Assembly: GCA_030770545.1 (NCBI GenBank)
Contig: CM061105.1
Span: 16,716,001-16,780,000, forward strand
Length of the DNA: 64,000 nucleotides
From: Macropodus opercularis
Taxonomy: Eukaryota; Chordata; Actinopteri; Anabantiformes; Osphronemidae
Direction: 5' to 3'
Shown here piece by piece: positions 20,930-34,300 of this stretch. Position numbers and translations under genes: made by a program. How positions within the stretch are numbered: the first letter of the stretch is position 1; every line of letters begins with the position of its first letter. The notes under the pieces were generated by a model, which was not told where the DNA came from, searched no databases, and saw only the letters and a program-made list of their open reading frames with translations.

Positions 20930-21016
20930 AAGACTACATGTCCCAGAATCCTTAGCGGCAGACTTTAAAATATTGCGGCTACTTCCGTCCCGTCCGAGCA
21001 GTGGAAGGGGAAACAG
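20930..21016 (+). promoter_or_regulatory. stard3nl: stard3nl promoter and first noncoding exon
   Basis: ACTACATGTCCCAGAATCC (20933-20951) closely resembles the ZNF143/Staf-type promoter element. It is followed by an ETS-like ACTTCCG. A GT donor after AAACAG at 21016/21017 would end a noncoding first exon that splices to the acceptor at 22373. The donor and motifs are seen; transcription start is inferred. Confidence 0.55.
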
Positions 21017-22373
21017 GTGAGTCTGCATCGGTGAGGTCAACATCTGTCCGACTGAATCCATCCCGGGGTTAATTCAGAGGCCGAACCGCCAGAAGGAAGC
21101 AGTTCTAGCGGTGGGACGTTGCTAACCAGCGGCTAAGCGCTGTGTTAGCTTGGATGCTAAGCGGCTACATCCGATCACCTGCTCTGTTACTTTCGTTTGT
21201 CGTTCGTTCGCCAGACGCGTCTTTGTGTTGTCGTAGTTTTTAATCTCGGCGTCTGTTGGTACCAGGTACCGGCGGCTCATGTTCGGAGCAGGTGTCGGGC
21301 CTCGACCCGGACGATGAGCGTTCGGCCTCCGGCGGTTCTGTCTGGTTCACCGTGTTTGGGTTTAGCATCTCAGTTTAGGTTCGTGTGTTTTCCCAGAAGC
21401 CTCTGAAACGCAGTGACGTCGTTTTCTGTCCGGTCCGATCGTGAAGTGAGTCTTTGTTTGTTTAAATGCATCATCGTTTGCTTTGATAAGTTTCTCTGGT
21501 TCGCTGCTTTATTCAAATTTAGACAAACTAATTAATCAGAAAACTAAATGCAGGTAAATCAGCAGTGATGTTTGGTGCAGAGATAAAGTGATCGAACTAA
21601 TGTCTGCTCATTGTTTTCATCTACGTCCCAGTTGAATTGAATAGGTTCCAGTTCCTGCTCCCTGGAACCAGTCAGACCTGCACCGGCTGCTGGGCAGACG
21701 TCACCCGGCGCCAAACGATCTGCAGTCGTCCTTTAATCCCTGTAGGTTCCACACTAAACGCTGGTTCTCTGTCCTCAGACGTGATGAGGCGTGAACACGT
21801 CTCCAGGCTCCAGACCTTCGTCCTCGTGGGTCTGGTCGAAGCCTAAAGGACGAGCTTTTCAGACAAAGCTGTCAAATCAGATGCTCAGCAGATGAAGAGT
21901 TTTAGTTCCAGGGAATCTCAGAGAAAACGTGACTCGTGGCAGCGTTTTCGGTTTGTGACGTCACTCGTCCTCAGCTGTACAAGATCAAAGTCAAGCTTCT
22001 ATGAGCAGCCAAACCACCGTCGACTGTCTGCTGTGTAATTTAGCTGCTTCTCTCAGTGACTTACAGTTAATCTGTTAGTTTCACTTCCTAAAACACGTTG
22101 TAAACAAGTGACGGCCGCACAAACGCGTGAGTATAAAGGAAGACGTTGCCTCCAGCGTCACCAGGCTGTGACCTTTGTGTCTGAGCTGCTGCTGCTGTTC
22201 TGGGTCCATCTGCGTCTGTTCTCACCGGTTGACACAAACCGTGTTCAGTTTAATCTGAAGGCTGTCGGTGTAGAAAGAGTCAACGGTCAATTAGCTGCAA
22301 ATGGCTGGAGCCAGAGAAGAAGAAACGCCTCCTGTTCCCTTTGAGTAAAAGCCTTGGTCTTCTCTCTGTCCAG

Positions 22374-22409
22374 ATGTTTCCCACCACGGACCCAGTCCAG
22401 ATCCGCTGA
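22374..22409 (+). other. Small upstream ORF in stard3nl 5' UTR
   Basis: The second exon starts, right after the CAG acceptor, with an ATG reading MFPTTDPVQIR then stop, 46 bases before the main start and in a different frame. Confidence 0.5.
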
Positions 22410-22455
22410 CCCGGCCCAGCGTCCTGCTCCTGAAGGTCGGCCAGAGCGGGCGGCG

Positions 22456-24824
22456 ATGGACAGCCGCGGCAGCAGCGTGTCCGAGTCGTGGCTGGCGGGC
22501 AGAGGGAGGGGGTCCGTCCACACCGCGTCCAACTCTGTGAGGGGGGAGTCGTACGAAGCCGGGGAGAAGAAGTGCATCTCTGACGTGAGGAGGACCTTCT
22601 GCCTCTTCGTCACCTTCGACCTCTTGTTCATCACCTTGCTCTGGATCATAGAGCTCAACGTGAGTCCCGTTTAAATACGTGGAAACCAGGCTTTAGTGTA
22701 AAGGACCAATAAATGAGACCTCGGTCATAAACATTTCAGGTTTTATTAACGCTGGAATCAACCGTGTTTGAGCTATTGGTCAAATGATGGCTTGAGGCCA
22801 AACGGAAGCAGGTCAGGTGCTGCTGGAGAAGTGGCTCCAGGTCACGCAGCTGAAAAGCTCCTCTATGAGGAAGTGCTTTTTACTGCAGCCACTGAAGGCC
22901 TCGTGGCGACGCTTGGTCTTTAGAGATTCACTATCACAAGCAAATCTGCCCAAACCCAGACGTGTGCTGAGCAGTTTCCTGTCGTCCGGCTTCCTCTCAG
23001 CAGTTCGGACCTGAGCCGGTTGGAACCGCTGCTGCTGCGTTGGTGGCTCGTCCTCATCTCCACCTTCACTCTGGTGGTTCTGAAAAATCCACCGTTTATT
23101 GGATCTGACGGGAAAAGACGGGTGAACTCTCTGTTCTCCTGATCGGCTTATGATTCTAAAATGTCATTAATCATTTCCTGGTTCACAGGATGTTGGATGA
23201 GTTTCCTCCAGATAAACGTCTGTCCAGTAGCTTTTGGAGGCGTCTGGCTGAACAGTCTGAATCAGCCGCAGATTAAAAATTCCTGAGCACAAACTGAGGT
23301 CATTGTTGGGAAATTCCTGTTTCTGACACGAATCTCATTCCAGTCAGTCTGACGATGCTGGAGCTGATGAAAGTAAACCTGTTGGTCTGAGGCTGAGTCA
23401 GTGCCGCTGTGTGAAGTATGGATGTGATGTGATTCTCCTGGTTCTTTACTGGTCTGATGATGCCTGAGTTTATCCTTTAATCTTTTAGACTCAGATTCAG
23501 TTTGGCTTCGGTTCGTGGATGAGTCTGGTCTGTGTGGATCCGTTACTCATCCAGAACCACAGAACTCAGAGTTGTTTGTGCTGCAGGTGAACGGCGGCAT
23601 CCAGAAGCAGCTGGACCAGGAAGTCCTGCACTACGACTACCACGCCTCCTTCTTCGACATCTTCGTAAGCGTGAACTTTGTCGCTGACCGTAAACGTCGC
23701 TGAACAGCTGCTCTGTGTTCATCCTCCTTCGTCTCCTCCTCCAGCTCCTGGCCGTGTTCAGGTTTGCGGCTCTGATCTTGGCCTACGCCGTCTGCAAGCT
23801 TCGTCACTGGTGGGCCATCGCAGTAAGTGGTTCTAATACTGGAGCATGACACAAAGCAGAAGAACCCGGACGCTCGAACGTGACACCTCAGATACTGAAC
23901 GTTTCCTGTTACGTGAACCTCGACCGAGATGGCGTCGCTCTAACGGCCCTCCCTCCCTCTGTCCAGGTCACCACTGCAGTCTGCTGCGCTTTCCTCATCG
24001 TCAAAGTCATTCTGTCAAAGGTAAGAACGCGCTGCTGCACTGCCGCCTGCCGCTCACTGAGGGAGCTACACCTCTGTTTGTGTCCCTAGCTGCTCTCCCA
24101 GGGGGCCTTTGGGTACCTGCTGCCCATCATCTCCTTCGTGTTGGCCTGGATCGAAACGTGGCTGCTCGACTTCAAAGTTCTGCCTCAGGAGGCGGAAGAA
24201 GAAAACCGTGAGTTTAGGCTCTGTTGGACCTTTGGCTGCTAAAAGCCTGCGCTGCAGTAAATGATGCTGTTCACTATACACTACGGCGCATGATTAGCAT
24301 CCACTGATTAGCAGCCGTGTTAATGCTCCTGGCTTTGGGCCTCCAGGGTATCGGTCCTTCGTCGACGCCGTGCAGAGGCCTCCACTCCTGCACCCGGGTC
24401 CGGTGTCTGAGGGACAGTTCTACTCCCCACCAGAGTCGTTGGCAGGTCTGTTCACACAGTAACGATGACGCAGACGAGTCACCAGAATCACTCGCTTAAA
24501 CTAAATGAAGCTAGAGACGGAACAGAAACCGCATCAAAACAAAACCCTGCAGGAACCAAGCGCGTCATGAAGTTAATGGTTAACGTTTGTTCTCCTCCTG
24601 CTTCGTCTAATTTGTCCTTGTTGGACTGAAGTGCATTAAATTAGGATGAGTAGAGTGACTGGACCGATCAGGCTGCACAGGTGGTCCCTAAAAAAGGGTA
24701 TGATTAAACCTAGACGTTAGTTATTACATCTACTGATTCGTTTCAAGTGTCTTATCTGTTTTCAGACTCTGACGAGGATCTGGACGATAAACATGATCCA
24801 GAGAAAGGGCTCCTCCCCGTCTGA
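22456..24824 (+). CDS. stard3nl: stard3nl (MENTHO): MENTAL-domain endosomal membrane protein
   Basis: A late-endosome membrane protein that binds cholesterol and tethers endosomes to the ER through VAP proteins, like STARD3 without the START domain. Seven coding exons: 22456-22659, 23587-23664, 23745-23822, 23967-24020, 24090-24207, 24347-24445 and 24766-24824. All have GT/AG borders and compatible phases, and give 229 residues (human 234). The start ATG precedes MDSRGSS. Conserved blocks are ISDVRRTFCLFVTFDLLF, LLWIIELN, LAYAVCKLRHWWAIA, FLIVKVILSK, PIISFVLAWIETW and FKVLPQEAEEENR, making four membrane segments. The C-terminal part keeps GQFYSPPES. An AATAAA lies at 25006. In human the same gene lies beside the TRG locus on 7p14. 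Confidence 0.97.
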
Positions 24825-25019
24825 CCCCAGCGGTGACGTGAGCTGCTGCTGCTTTAATGCGAGAACAGCAGGGTCTTCGTCGCTGAGCGTCTCCTGCCTT
24901 ACGTGTGCGGCCATCTTGGTTTTTATTCGTTCAGGGCTTCCTCTGAGATCAGTCTTGTAACCTGCACATCGCGTCAGTTTCACAGATGTGAGAACAAGTT
25001 GCTCAAATAAAAATAAATC

Positions 25020-26245
25020 ACTTTTATACACATTCAAACTCACAATTCAAACTTTCACTTTTGTTATTTTGTGTTTTATATATCTGGCATGTCGACGTGT
25101 GTAATGTTCACATGCGTCGTGTATGAACATGAAGTGACGTCCAGTAAAAGCCTGCAGACCCGTCCTGAGCGTTTGGACCAACATTTCCATTAAAGCACTG
25201 AAGCACTGTCTGTATTCTACTGTAAAGCTACGAGCCATGAATGTGCAGCGTTTATCTGTGTCATGAGTTGAGAAACATACGTGTCCATATGTACATGCAT
25301 GTGTACATGTGGACGTTCAAAGCCCATTGAAGTCTGTAAAATAAACCCATTCAAATGTCAAACATTAAGCTTTTGTGTTAATGTTTAAAATACGTAATAA
25401 AACAATGAAAGCGGGTTAAAACCACAAACCTAAACTTAATGTCCTGGTAAGAACATTTCTCAGACCCAGTGACGCTTCTAATTAAAGCAGTTAAACCTGA
25501 ACCAGGTTTGATTCCGGCAGAGACGCAGTAAACGCACCAGCGCTGCTGGAACAGTGGTTTATTAGTGTTCACATTGTAAACAGCGTGTCGACACGTCTGC
25601 TGAAATAAATACAACACTGATAAGAAAACGAGTCCGAGTCGGTTCGTCTCCAGTCTGGAAACGAGGTGAAGGGGATGAAAAGCTGAGACGAGCTGACCGA
25701 CGTTAAACTAACTTCACATCTAACATTCAGCCTAAAACACTCAACACTACTGGGCTCAAAGGCAACAAAAGGACCAGTACAGAGACCTGCAGCGGCTCCG
25801 TGCCGTGACCTGATCCACATCTTTAAGTCAAACCCAACTTCATGCTGCTGAGGGAAGCGTGTAAATTCCAGACTCTACCTCCGGTTACGTGACACCTGCT
25901 GAAACCTGCTTCACTGAGGCCAAACCTGGTTCTTCTCTGGAGCGAAGCTTCGACCTTCGCTTGTCTGACTGCATTCACTCTGTGTCGGGCAACGGTTTTT
26001 ACACTGGAGCCGTCCTCAAACCTTCCGTCCTGCACCGATGAAGACGTCAAATTCAAGAGTAAGACGCGCAGCAAAGGAATAAACTATCAGACCCAAACAA
26101 AAGGATCCACTTATTGCTGGGTTTTTAGAAATATTAACAAACACTGGAACGTGTCCAATGTAAAAACACAGATTTCACGAGAGTCAGACTCTCCCTCCAT
26201 CATTTTCCTGCTCTCTCCATCCATGTCTTTACATCTGTCTGTGAA
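25020..26245. other. Intergenic, no gene recognised
   Basis: Sequence downstream of stard3nl with several short frames but no family similarity or repeat that I can name. Confidence 0.5.
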
Positions 26246-26249
26246 GATT

Positions 26250-26935
26250 CTCATTCATCCAGGTCAAGTTGTCTGAAGGTTGAGTCATGGCAACTGGATT
26301 CTTCTAGTTGGTAGAAACGTTTCCCATCTATCCAGGAGGCTTCTTCAGTCTGTGGGAAGTTGGTGAAGACACTGATTTATCCTCCAGTGTGTGAAGAATG
26401 GGTTCGTTATGTGAACAGAGGGGTGTGAGGGTAGTGAGTAGGTGCGAATCCTACACAGAGCATCTCCACTTAAAAGACAAAGGCCCCTCCTTTGGAGACA
26501 ACAACGTTCACATGGACAGAGAAGACAGGTGGTTTGAACGAGGCGTCAGAGAAGCTTTACATGTCCAGGTGAACAGCCCCTCTCTCAACAGAGGTGGAGG
26601 CCTCAGACACAACTTGTCTCCATCTACCTGCTGCCCTTTCAACTATGAAGGAAGATCAAGACCAGTTCACACGTCCCCACAAAGGAGACGCTTAACGACC
26701 TGTAATGGAGGAGGAGTCACGGTAGTTGAGGTTTCACCTACTCACTACCCTCACACCCCCCTCTGTTCACATAACGAACCCGTTCTACACAGTGTGACGT
26801 GAAACCAAACTGGAGGATAAATCAGTGTCTTCACCAACTTCCCACAGACTGAAGAAGCCTCCTGGACAGATGGAGAAACGTTTCTACCAACTAGAAGAAT
26901 CCAGTTACCAGGACTCAACCTTCAGACATGTCTTT
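26250..26935 (+). mobile_element. Penelope-like retroelement fragment with inverted flanks
   Basis: The central frame (about 26455-26650) reads HLHLKDKGPSFGDNNVHMDREDRWFERGVREALHV... and SLNRGGGLRHNLSP. This type of sequence follows the GIY-YIG endonuclease region in fish retroelements that I take to be Penelope/Neptune-like. The fragment sits between inverted repeats of about 190 bp (about 26268-26452 and 26737-26930) that differ at several positions. There is no reverse transcriptase, so it is not autonomous. The class assignment is from memory of such peptides; the inverted repeat is seen directly. Confidence 0.6.
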
Positions 26936-26978
26936 ACATGCTGTTCCACAGCAGCCCAGCAGGTGTCACACAACTACA

Positions 26979-26981
<3 letters not shown>

Positions 26982-27012
<31 letters not shown>
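26982..27012 (+). repeat. (GT)n microsatellite
   Basis: About 31 bp of perfect GT repeats just after the Penelope-like fragment. Confidence 0.95.
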
Positions 27013-27014
<2 letters not shown>

Positions 27015-28355
27015 ACCTGAGAGCAGCTCAGCGGATCCAAACTCATTAAGGTCTGACGAGTCAAACTCACAAACAGAAGCGAGGAGGGTGTCGGGAATCA
27101 AACACGGGGTCGTCGTCAGGTCACGTTCGTGGTCACACTACGTCCTGTCTCACGTTCTCTGATCCAACGCTTCCCTCAGTGGAAGCAAACTACGGCTATA
27201 AACCTTGTGACCACTGGTGAATACTGAATAAAGTCTGGACCTTCAAACATCTAGATTTAATTCAACTATGAACCACTATGTCAAAAACATGAAACATTTT
27301 GGGGTTTGTTTGATGAACTAGTCTAAAATGAGGAAATGACAGTTACTTAAATGTGAAGCTAGAAAATTACATCAAGCTTCAGTTGAACAGCTTGAAATTA
27401 ACTTTACTTCACCCTCATTCGTTCATTCAGCCTTAAGGATTCATCTGTGGCTTCTTTCTACCTTTCTATCATGTTCTAATCATTTCTCTAGTTTAAATTG
27501 CATATGTTCACGCCATCGTCTGCATGTGGAGCCTGTACATCGAGTTCCTCTCTAGAATGTGGCCTGGTTTGACGGGTGGACGCTCTGTGGCGCAGGCTGA
27601 GCCCCGGGCTCTTCGGGACGCGACCGCGTGGGTCCCTGTGAGCTCCGAGCGTCGTCCCTGCCCATCGCTGCTGTAGACAGTTTCTCTTTTGTCTGTGAGG
27701 GATGCGTGGTGACGTGTTCTCTTCAGGTGAAACCACTTATGAGCTGCTGCTGTAAGGAGCATTGTTTGGAGCTGGGCAGCGGTAATACTGTGTCATTGTG
27801 TCCGGGGACAAGCTGCTTAGCCCAGTGACCTGTGGCCCACTTGGGTTCTTTTATACGTTTGTAACCCTAAAACAACTAAACAGAGCAAAACACCGTTTTC
27901 ACATAGCACCATGCCATCGGTTTCCAGTTCTTACGCTGAACTAGTGGATCACATTTCCTGTTTTTTGTCGTTTTCTGTTTTCTGTGTCGTATACTGCTGA
28001 TATACAGAGTCTGTAAATCAAACCGCTGCGAAAGAGTGACGAGACAAAAACGTTTGATGAAGGGGAAGCACAGAAAGGTGGCGTGAAGCTGAGGTATCTG
28101 TTCTGGGGGCGTCCGCTGTTGCAGCGTACGTGAACTATACATGTGGCAGAAGGCACGTATCGCTGCGGTGGGGGTGGAGCAGGTGGTGATGAACCGGCGC
28201 TGATGCTAAGCCTGCGTTCGCTCACTGCATCACAAGGGAAACGGTGTTTTTTCAAACCAGGCAGATGTTTGGGCCCTAAACTGGTCCCGTTCATTCAACA
28301 GCCACAAACGGTGGGAGGAGCGTGGGAACGCCACACGATGGCGGCTTCGTCCCCG
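27013..28355. other. Intergenic / 3' flank of slco5a1
   Basis: No gene recognised. The part next to 28356 is probably slco5a1 3' untranslated sequence. Confidence 0.45.
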
Positions 28356-31300
28356 TCAGACCCGGACTGAGACGTGGTCCAGCGACTGGGCGGATGCGGC
28401 GGAGGACGCCGCGGTCACGGGGGGAGTAGGTATTGCTTTCAGCTCGTTGCCAGGGCAACTCTGGGTGCTGACCCCGCGGTTGAGGATGCCGGCGCGCGGC
28501 GGGCCGTTAGCGGGCATCCCGTTGGCGTCGCTCCGGGGGATGTTGACCGGGCAGGAGCGGGTGCGTGCGTGGCCCTTGTGGCCGCCCGGGTGGCAGACGA
28601 GGCTGCCGACGGTGTCGACGGGCGACAGGTGGCGCTTGAGCCAGCGCTCCACCCGCTCCTCCTTGTACTTGATGGAGTACCAGGTGAGGAAGATGAACAG
28701 GAACCCGAGGAACTTGAGGCTGGCAGCGAGGCCGAAGTAGACGAAGCGCAGGGAGGTGACGTCGTACTCCCAGCAGGAGCCGTGGACGCCGCAGTCCTGC
28801 TGCCACAACATGCAGGTGGTGTCGATGACAGCTCCGAAGTAAATGGGTGTCGGGATGTAGGCTGAGTGGAGACATGAGGGAGAGGAGAAGAGAGACGGGA
28901 GAAAAGAAACAAGTTAGACACGATGACGGCAACATTAAAGAGAAGGCATCAGGTAGAGACAGAGGAAGAAGAGCGAAAGCACAGAGACGACACCCAGACT
29001 TAAACGGAATGAGACCAGACGCTGCTCGATTCAGCAGCTGCACCACAACAAGGAGTCGAAGTCTGTCAAATCTAGTCCAGCTCCTTCGTCCCGACTCAGC
29101 AGAAGACAAGCGACAGCATCTCGTTCCTGCAGCTAAATCAGCTCGTCAGTCAGCAGTTTTACAATCAGCTGACGTCCTCGTTCTCATCTGGACTGATAGC
29201 GAGAATCAACGACATCTGACATCGCTGATCTACTCACCGAGGGTCCTGAGGAGCACGAACTGCATTCCCAGAGCAAACGGCCTCTCCTGCTCCGCAACAG
29301 ACCTGCAACACACACCACACAGGCAGACGCAAACCAAAGCCCATCAGCTGATTCTACTTCCTTCGACTATTTCGACCCATAATATGACGGCATCGACTAC
29401 CTGAGGGTGACGATGATGGCCGAGGGCTGGGCGCAGGCTGTGATGAGCGTGACGATGAACAGGAAGATCAGGAAGGGGATGAGGGTGCTGCAGGTGCGGT
29501 CGCACTTCCCTGACACGGCGTAGCCGTTCTCGTTCAGGTAGGTCTTCACTATGACCAGCTGCAGCTGGTTGCCGCCCGGACCGCTGGACGACGGCGTGAT
29601 GACCTGCCGGCTCTGGACGCAGGCGCAGTCCGAGTAGTTACGACTCTGCAGGACAGACGGGACGTGAACCCTGGCTCCAGTCTGCTGGTCACCAACCATC
29701 CCAGACTGAAAATCTTTTACACGTTTTCACGGAAACCAGTGACCAGCTGCTGGCTTCCTGGCTCTCACCCCGCTGCTGTCGTTGGCCACGCTGCTGCAGC
29801 CGGCCAGGCACGGGTTGAAGTACGTGATGCCGTCTGAGCCGCACACCGGAGCGTACTCGTGGATTTTACAGCCGCAGTTCACGTTACAGCCACCGGTTAG
29901 GTTCCTCTGGGTCATGGTGAGAGTCGGTCTGGAACGGAAGCACGGGGTTAAACTTTATGCTTAACCTTTTCTACATTTGCGCCTCAGTCCAAAGGGATCT
30001 GTGACCTGTTGACTTGAAAGGTGTGAGCAAGAAAAAGGAGGAATTCACAACGAGAATGAAAGGAAGATAACAAAGAAATGGATGTTCCACAAATGACACA
30101 ACGCAAAACTAAGGATGAAGAGAAGAAGACGAGAAAGAACGAAAGCTAAGAAACAGGGAGGCAGCCAACGCTCCAGGTGCTGAGATATACACAGAATAAA
30201 GAGCCTCTGACGTTCTCTCCTGTATCTGCTTTCCTTCACACCTTCATCTTCTGAGAGGTTAGACTCTCCCTGATCACCGGAAGCCTTCACACCGCGCTTC
30301 TTTCTGCTCACCCAGTGGTGTAGGGGATGTTGATCCCTCCGAGGTTGATGCTCTCGCAGCCCACGATGAACAGTGTGGAGAAGCAGAGCAGGGACACTCC
30401 GCTGCAGATCATGGCCAGCTTGGCCGACTCGCGGGCGCCCAGCTTCAGCTTCTTGATGATGTAGCCTCCCAGGACGATGCCCACACCAGCGCTGGGCACA
30501 ATGATCACACCTGGACAGGAGAGGACCCGTTTACTCAGACGCATACTGGGCAGAGGAATGAACACATTAGTGTGAAGCACTTTAAAGCTGGCTCTAGTGA
30601 GGGCACCAGTGCTGAATACAGGTTTTCCCTCATGCAGGTTAAACCATCAACATATATTTTCTGTTTGAATAATGAATTTTGATGCAGAACAGATTCCAGG
30701 CTTTGATGAACACGCCTCCATCAGATCGAGGAAATTCACCATCACCTGCTTTCTGCGTATACTGCAGTTTAAAAAGTATATGGATTCCTTTAAGGTTAAT
30801 GGTGTTTGAAGGTCTGTCGATAAGACGATCTGATCCTGATGACGCAGCATAAAGTCACATCTTTAGGTTTTACTCGTACTGCATCCACTGGCTGTGCAGT
30901 CTTTACTTTCTCCTTCAGGTACTGCAGCCTCCTCCAGTTTGCCGTGCGTTAGCTTGACAGCGCATCGTTAGGTAGAGGTGCTGCCTTTCCACTACGTCAC
31001 AGGGCGTCCCAAAAGAAAACGTTTTATGAAGAGTCGTCTGCTCTGGGGCTTTTACCAGATCACATCCTCAGGAAATCAAGGTTCCCACCCTAACCCTTCA
31101 TGCCGTAGAGTAACATGGTCTCCTAGAGGAGATTCTCTGAATATGATCCTAAAGACGCAACGTAGCCGAACACGTGTCCAAACCTGCCAAGACTCTCCCG
31201 ACTTTAAACCGAACGTACAGAGCTGAGACGAGTCCTGTCGAACCAACTGGATTAGATCACACGACGTACATTCTGTTGGCCGCTGTTAAGATTCTACTGA

Positions 31301-34300
31301 GGCCGTGGTTCAGCAATGGCTGAGCTCACCAGTGTAGATGCTGGCGCTGGAGGCCGGGATGCCAAACTGCGACTCGATGAACTTGGGGATGAAGGTGATG
31401 AAGGCCGTGACTATGGCGCTCTCTGCCGTGTAGGACAGACTGACGAAGAGGAAGGTCACGTTGCTGAGAATCCTCAACGCAGCTTTGGGCAGGTCTGGAG
31501 AAAAGAACGAGAAAGTTAGTTCTCCTCAATTCTGAACAGTTAAAATACGAAACCATGAAACATCTAATTTCATTCCTGTCGTATACAGAACCCATCATCC
31601 TACTTCACTTTAATCACACGGATAGAGATCAACACTACAACAGATCTTCTTAGACCTACGCTGAGCTGAAGGCAGTAAATCAGGTCTGAACCTCTGTCTG
31701 CGTTGACCTCGTTGAGGACACAGGCCACAGTACTTAACCTTTGATGTCTTTGCCAAAACCCATGGACGAGGTGACCGTCTGGCTCTTCTTGTTGCTCTTC
31801 TCCTTGAGGACGTCGTCGTCGCTGGACAGGTCGTCCATGCTCAGCTTTTTCCTCCTCTTCTTCTTCTTCTTGTGTCGAGGTGGCAGCTTCTTGGGGAAGG
31901 TGAACATGGGGAAGATGACCAGCAGCATGGCCACAGCGCACAGCAGGAAGCCGCTCCACCTACGCAGGTGAGAGAGACTCGATAATACGAGGACGGTACT
32001 GGAGTCTAAACTCGTATCTATGCAGCAGTTGGCTCGTGAACATTACTGGCCCCTCCTCCATCCTCCTGTCTGGAACCTGTGGAGTCACCTGGAGTCCTGC
32101 TGCCAGCAGCGGTCGCTGAGATCTGTAGATCCATGACTAACCTCATCTCACACACGCCAACAGATTCACACCAAAACATGACCGGAAGAGAAACTCAGCT
32201 GATGGACTGAAAGTGAAGCTGCATTTTAGTCCTCATCCGAACGTAGGCCTGCGGCTCATTTATGAGGAACCATAAAGAATAATTATGGCAGCGACTCACC
32301 AGTTGCCGATGAAGCGCGGGTCGCTCTGGTCGATGCTGACGGCAGTCTTTGGGTCCACGTAGAAGCCGATGAGGACTCCTCCCAGCAGATATCCGGCCGC
32401 CGGACCCAGGGCTCCCATCACATACATGATGGCTGGAATAAAGAGCCGAAGCTTTAATTGACACAGACACGTCCCATCAGGTGGAGCCAGCATCCACACA
32501 CTGGTTATGAAGGCAGCGGTGACCTGATGACTTAATGAACAGAGGTGGAACAGCAGCTCTGTAAAGAACTACGTCTCCTGCTTCACCTGTAAACGCAGGG
32601 TTTCTGTCTGATGAACCCATTGATTGACCAGTCACCTACTGTAACAACTAGTTAAAATAACCGCAGGCTTCTTCCAACAGGTTTTAGAAAACTGCCTCCT
32701 AAACGCAGACTTTGTGTGGTTGTGTCCTTTTTGCGGCGCGACTCTGGAAATGTGGTCTGCGTCTCTGATCTCTGCTCTGGGCTTCCTCTGCTAAAACTAC
32801 TGTACGTCAGACTCATTGAATTATCTGAACTCTGCGATATTTGCCAACTTTAAACTTTACATAACTCTTCAAATCAAGACTAATCCAGCATTAAGAGCTG
32901 GGTACAAAGCCCGTGTGTGTGGGTCATATGACCTTTCAATAATGGACCTACTGAGGCTGAGCATTAGATTCTCCAATTAGAGGGAATTAACGTCCCACAT
33001 TCTTTGGATTGGGTTGAAAGAGAACAAAACAGATCAGGTGGTGTGACTTAAAAGCTCTGGGCCAGGCACCGCACCAGACCCAACCCGTGACCTGGTGGGG
33101 TCTGCGGGTTCATGTCAGCTGTGTTACACTCGTTTCATATTTGAGGTGATTCGTGTTTAACACTGCAGAAATAAACTGAAAAGCACATCAGCAGCTTCAC
33201 AGTGGAAGCTGTCGGTTCCTCTTCATCTCACCTCTTACATCACGTGGCTGGGACCAGCGTCTGGGATGATAACGCTTGGTTCTGAGAGGAACCAGAGGCC
33301 TTGTGGGTAATCCTACATCTAGCTACAGCGGAGGGAAAGCCCTCGGCTGGCAGCCCGCCACCTTACGCAACGAGGCCGATCGGCGGGTGACCAGATACGA
33401 TACGAGGAGCCAGGCAGGAAGTGACGTGAACGACGTGGAGACTGAAAGCTGAGGAGCGAACGGTGGAGCAGTCAGGAGGACGTTCAGCTGCTCGAACTGT
33501 CCTGACGTCCACATCGGAAATTACTCAGCGGCTTCACTAAAAATACAATAGTGTTGAGTTTTGAGTCCAAGTTTGACTTTTACTAAATGTGAGTTTATCT
33601 ACTTACGTGACAAAACGATTAATTATTTAAGCATTAGCTGAACAAGCGCTTGGTTTTATGCGGCTACTGACGAGCTGGACGTGACCAGTCCTCTGACCTG
33701 TGACCTCTGCTCTAATCCATTCTGGCTTGATCACCTCTGCGTGTGACGGCACAAGGATCAGTTCATCCAACGCGTCTTTGCGGAGTCAGAGACCATTTCA
33801 GAGGTCGGACAGTGGATGCGATGCCTCCTGTTCGTCGGCTGCGCTGCCTTCGCTGTGGTCTATTACACAACAGCTATAAGCGTCCAAGCAGCCTGATCTG
33901 GTCAGATCTGCTTTGAGATCAACTCTGAAAGCTGTGCGTCACCTTTACTTCAGCAGCTCCTGCAGTGAGCAGGTAGACGTCATCTTTCCTATGAAACCTT
34001 TTCCTCCCAGGGCAAAATAAAATATACGTATTAATAGTGTGTTTCAGAGAGAAGCCAATACCACTACTAATAATTATAATGAGCAGCTTGCTGTAGTGTG
34101 ACACACAGCGACACACAGCCCCAGACCACATCTGAGATGTTATTCTGTCAGCTTTCTATCACATCATCGTAGATCAAGACGAAAATCAGGAAAAATGCTG
34201 CCAAGTTTTATTGGAGCTTCACAGGCTCTTTCAGTTAATGGCCGCCTTGAAACAGCGTTTCACCAGTAAACGCTGAGCGAGGAGCCACGTGATGTGGACA

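Noticed and set aside
28507..29109. 200-residue frame on minus
   Set aside because: Out-of-frame shadow of the last slco5a1 exon and its upstream intron.
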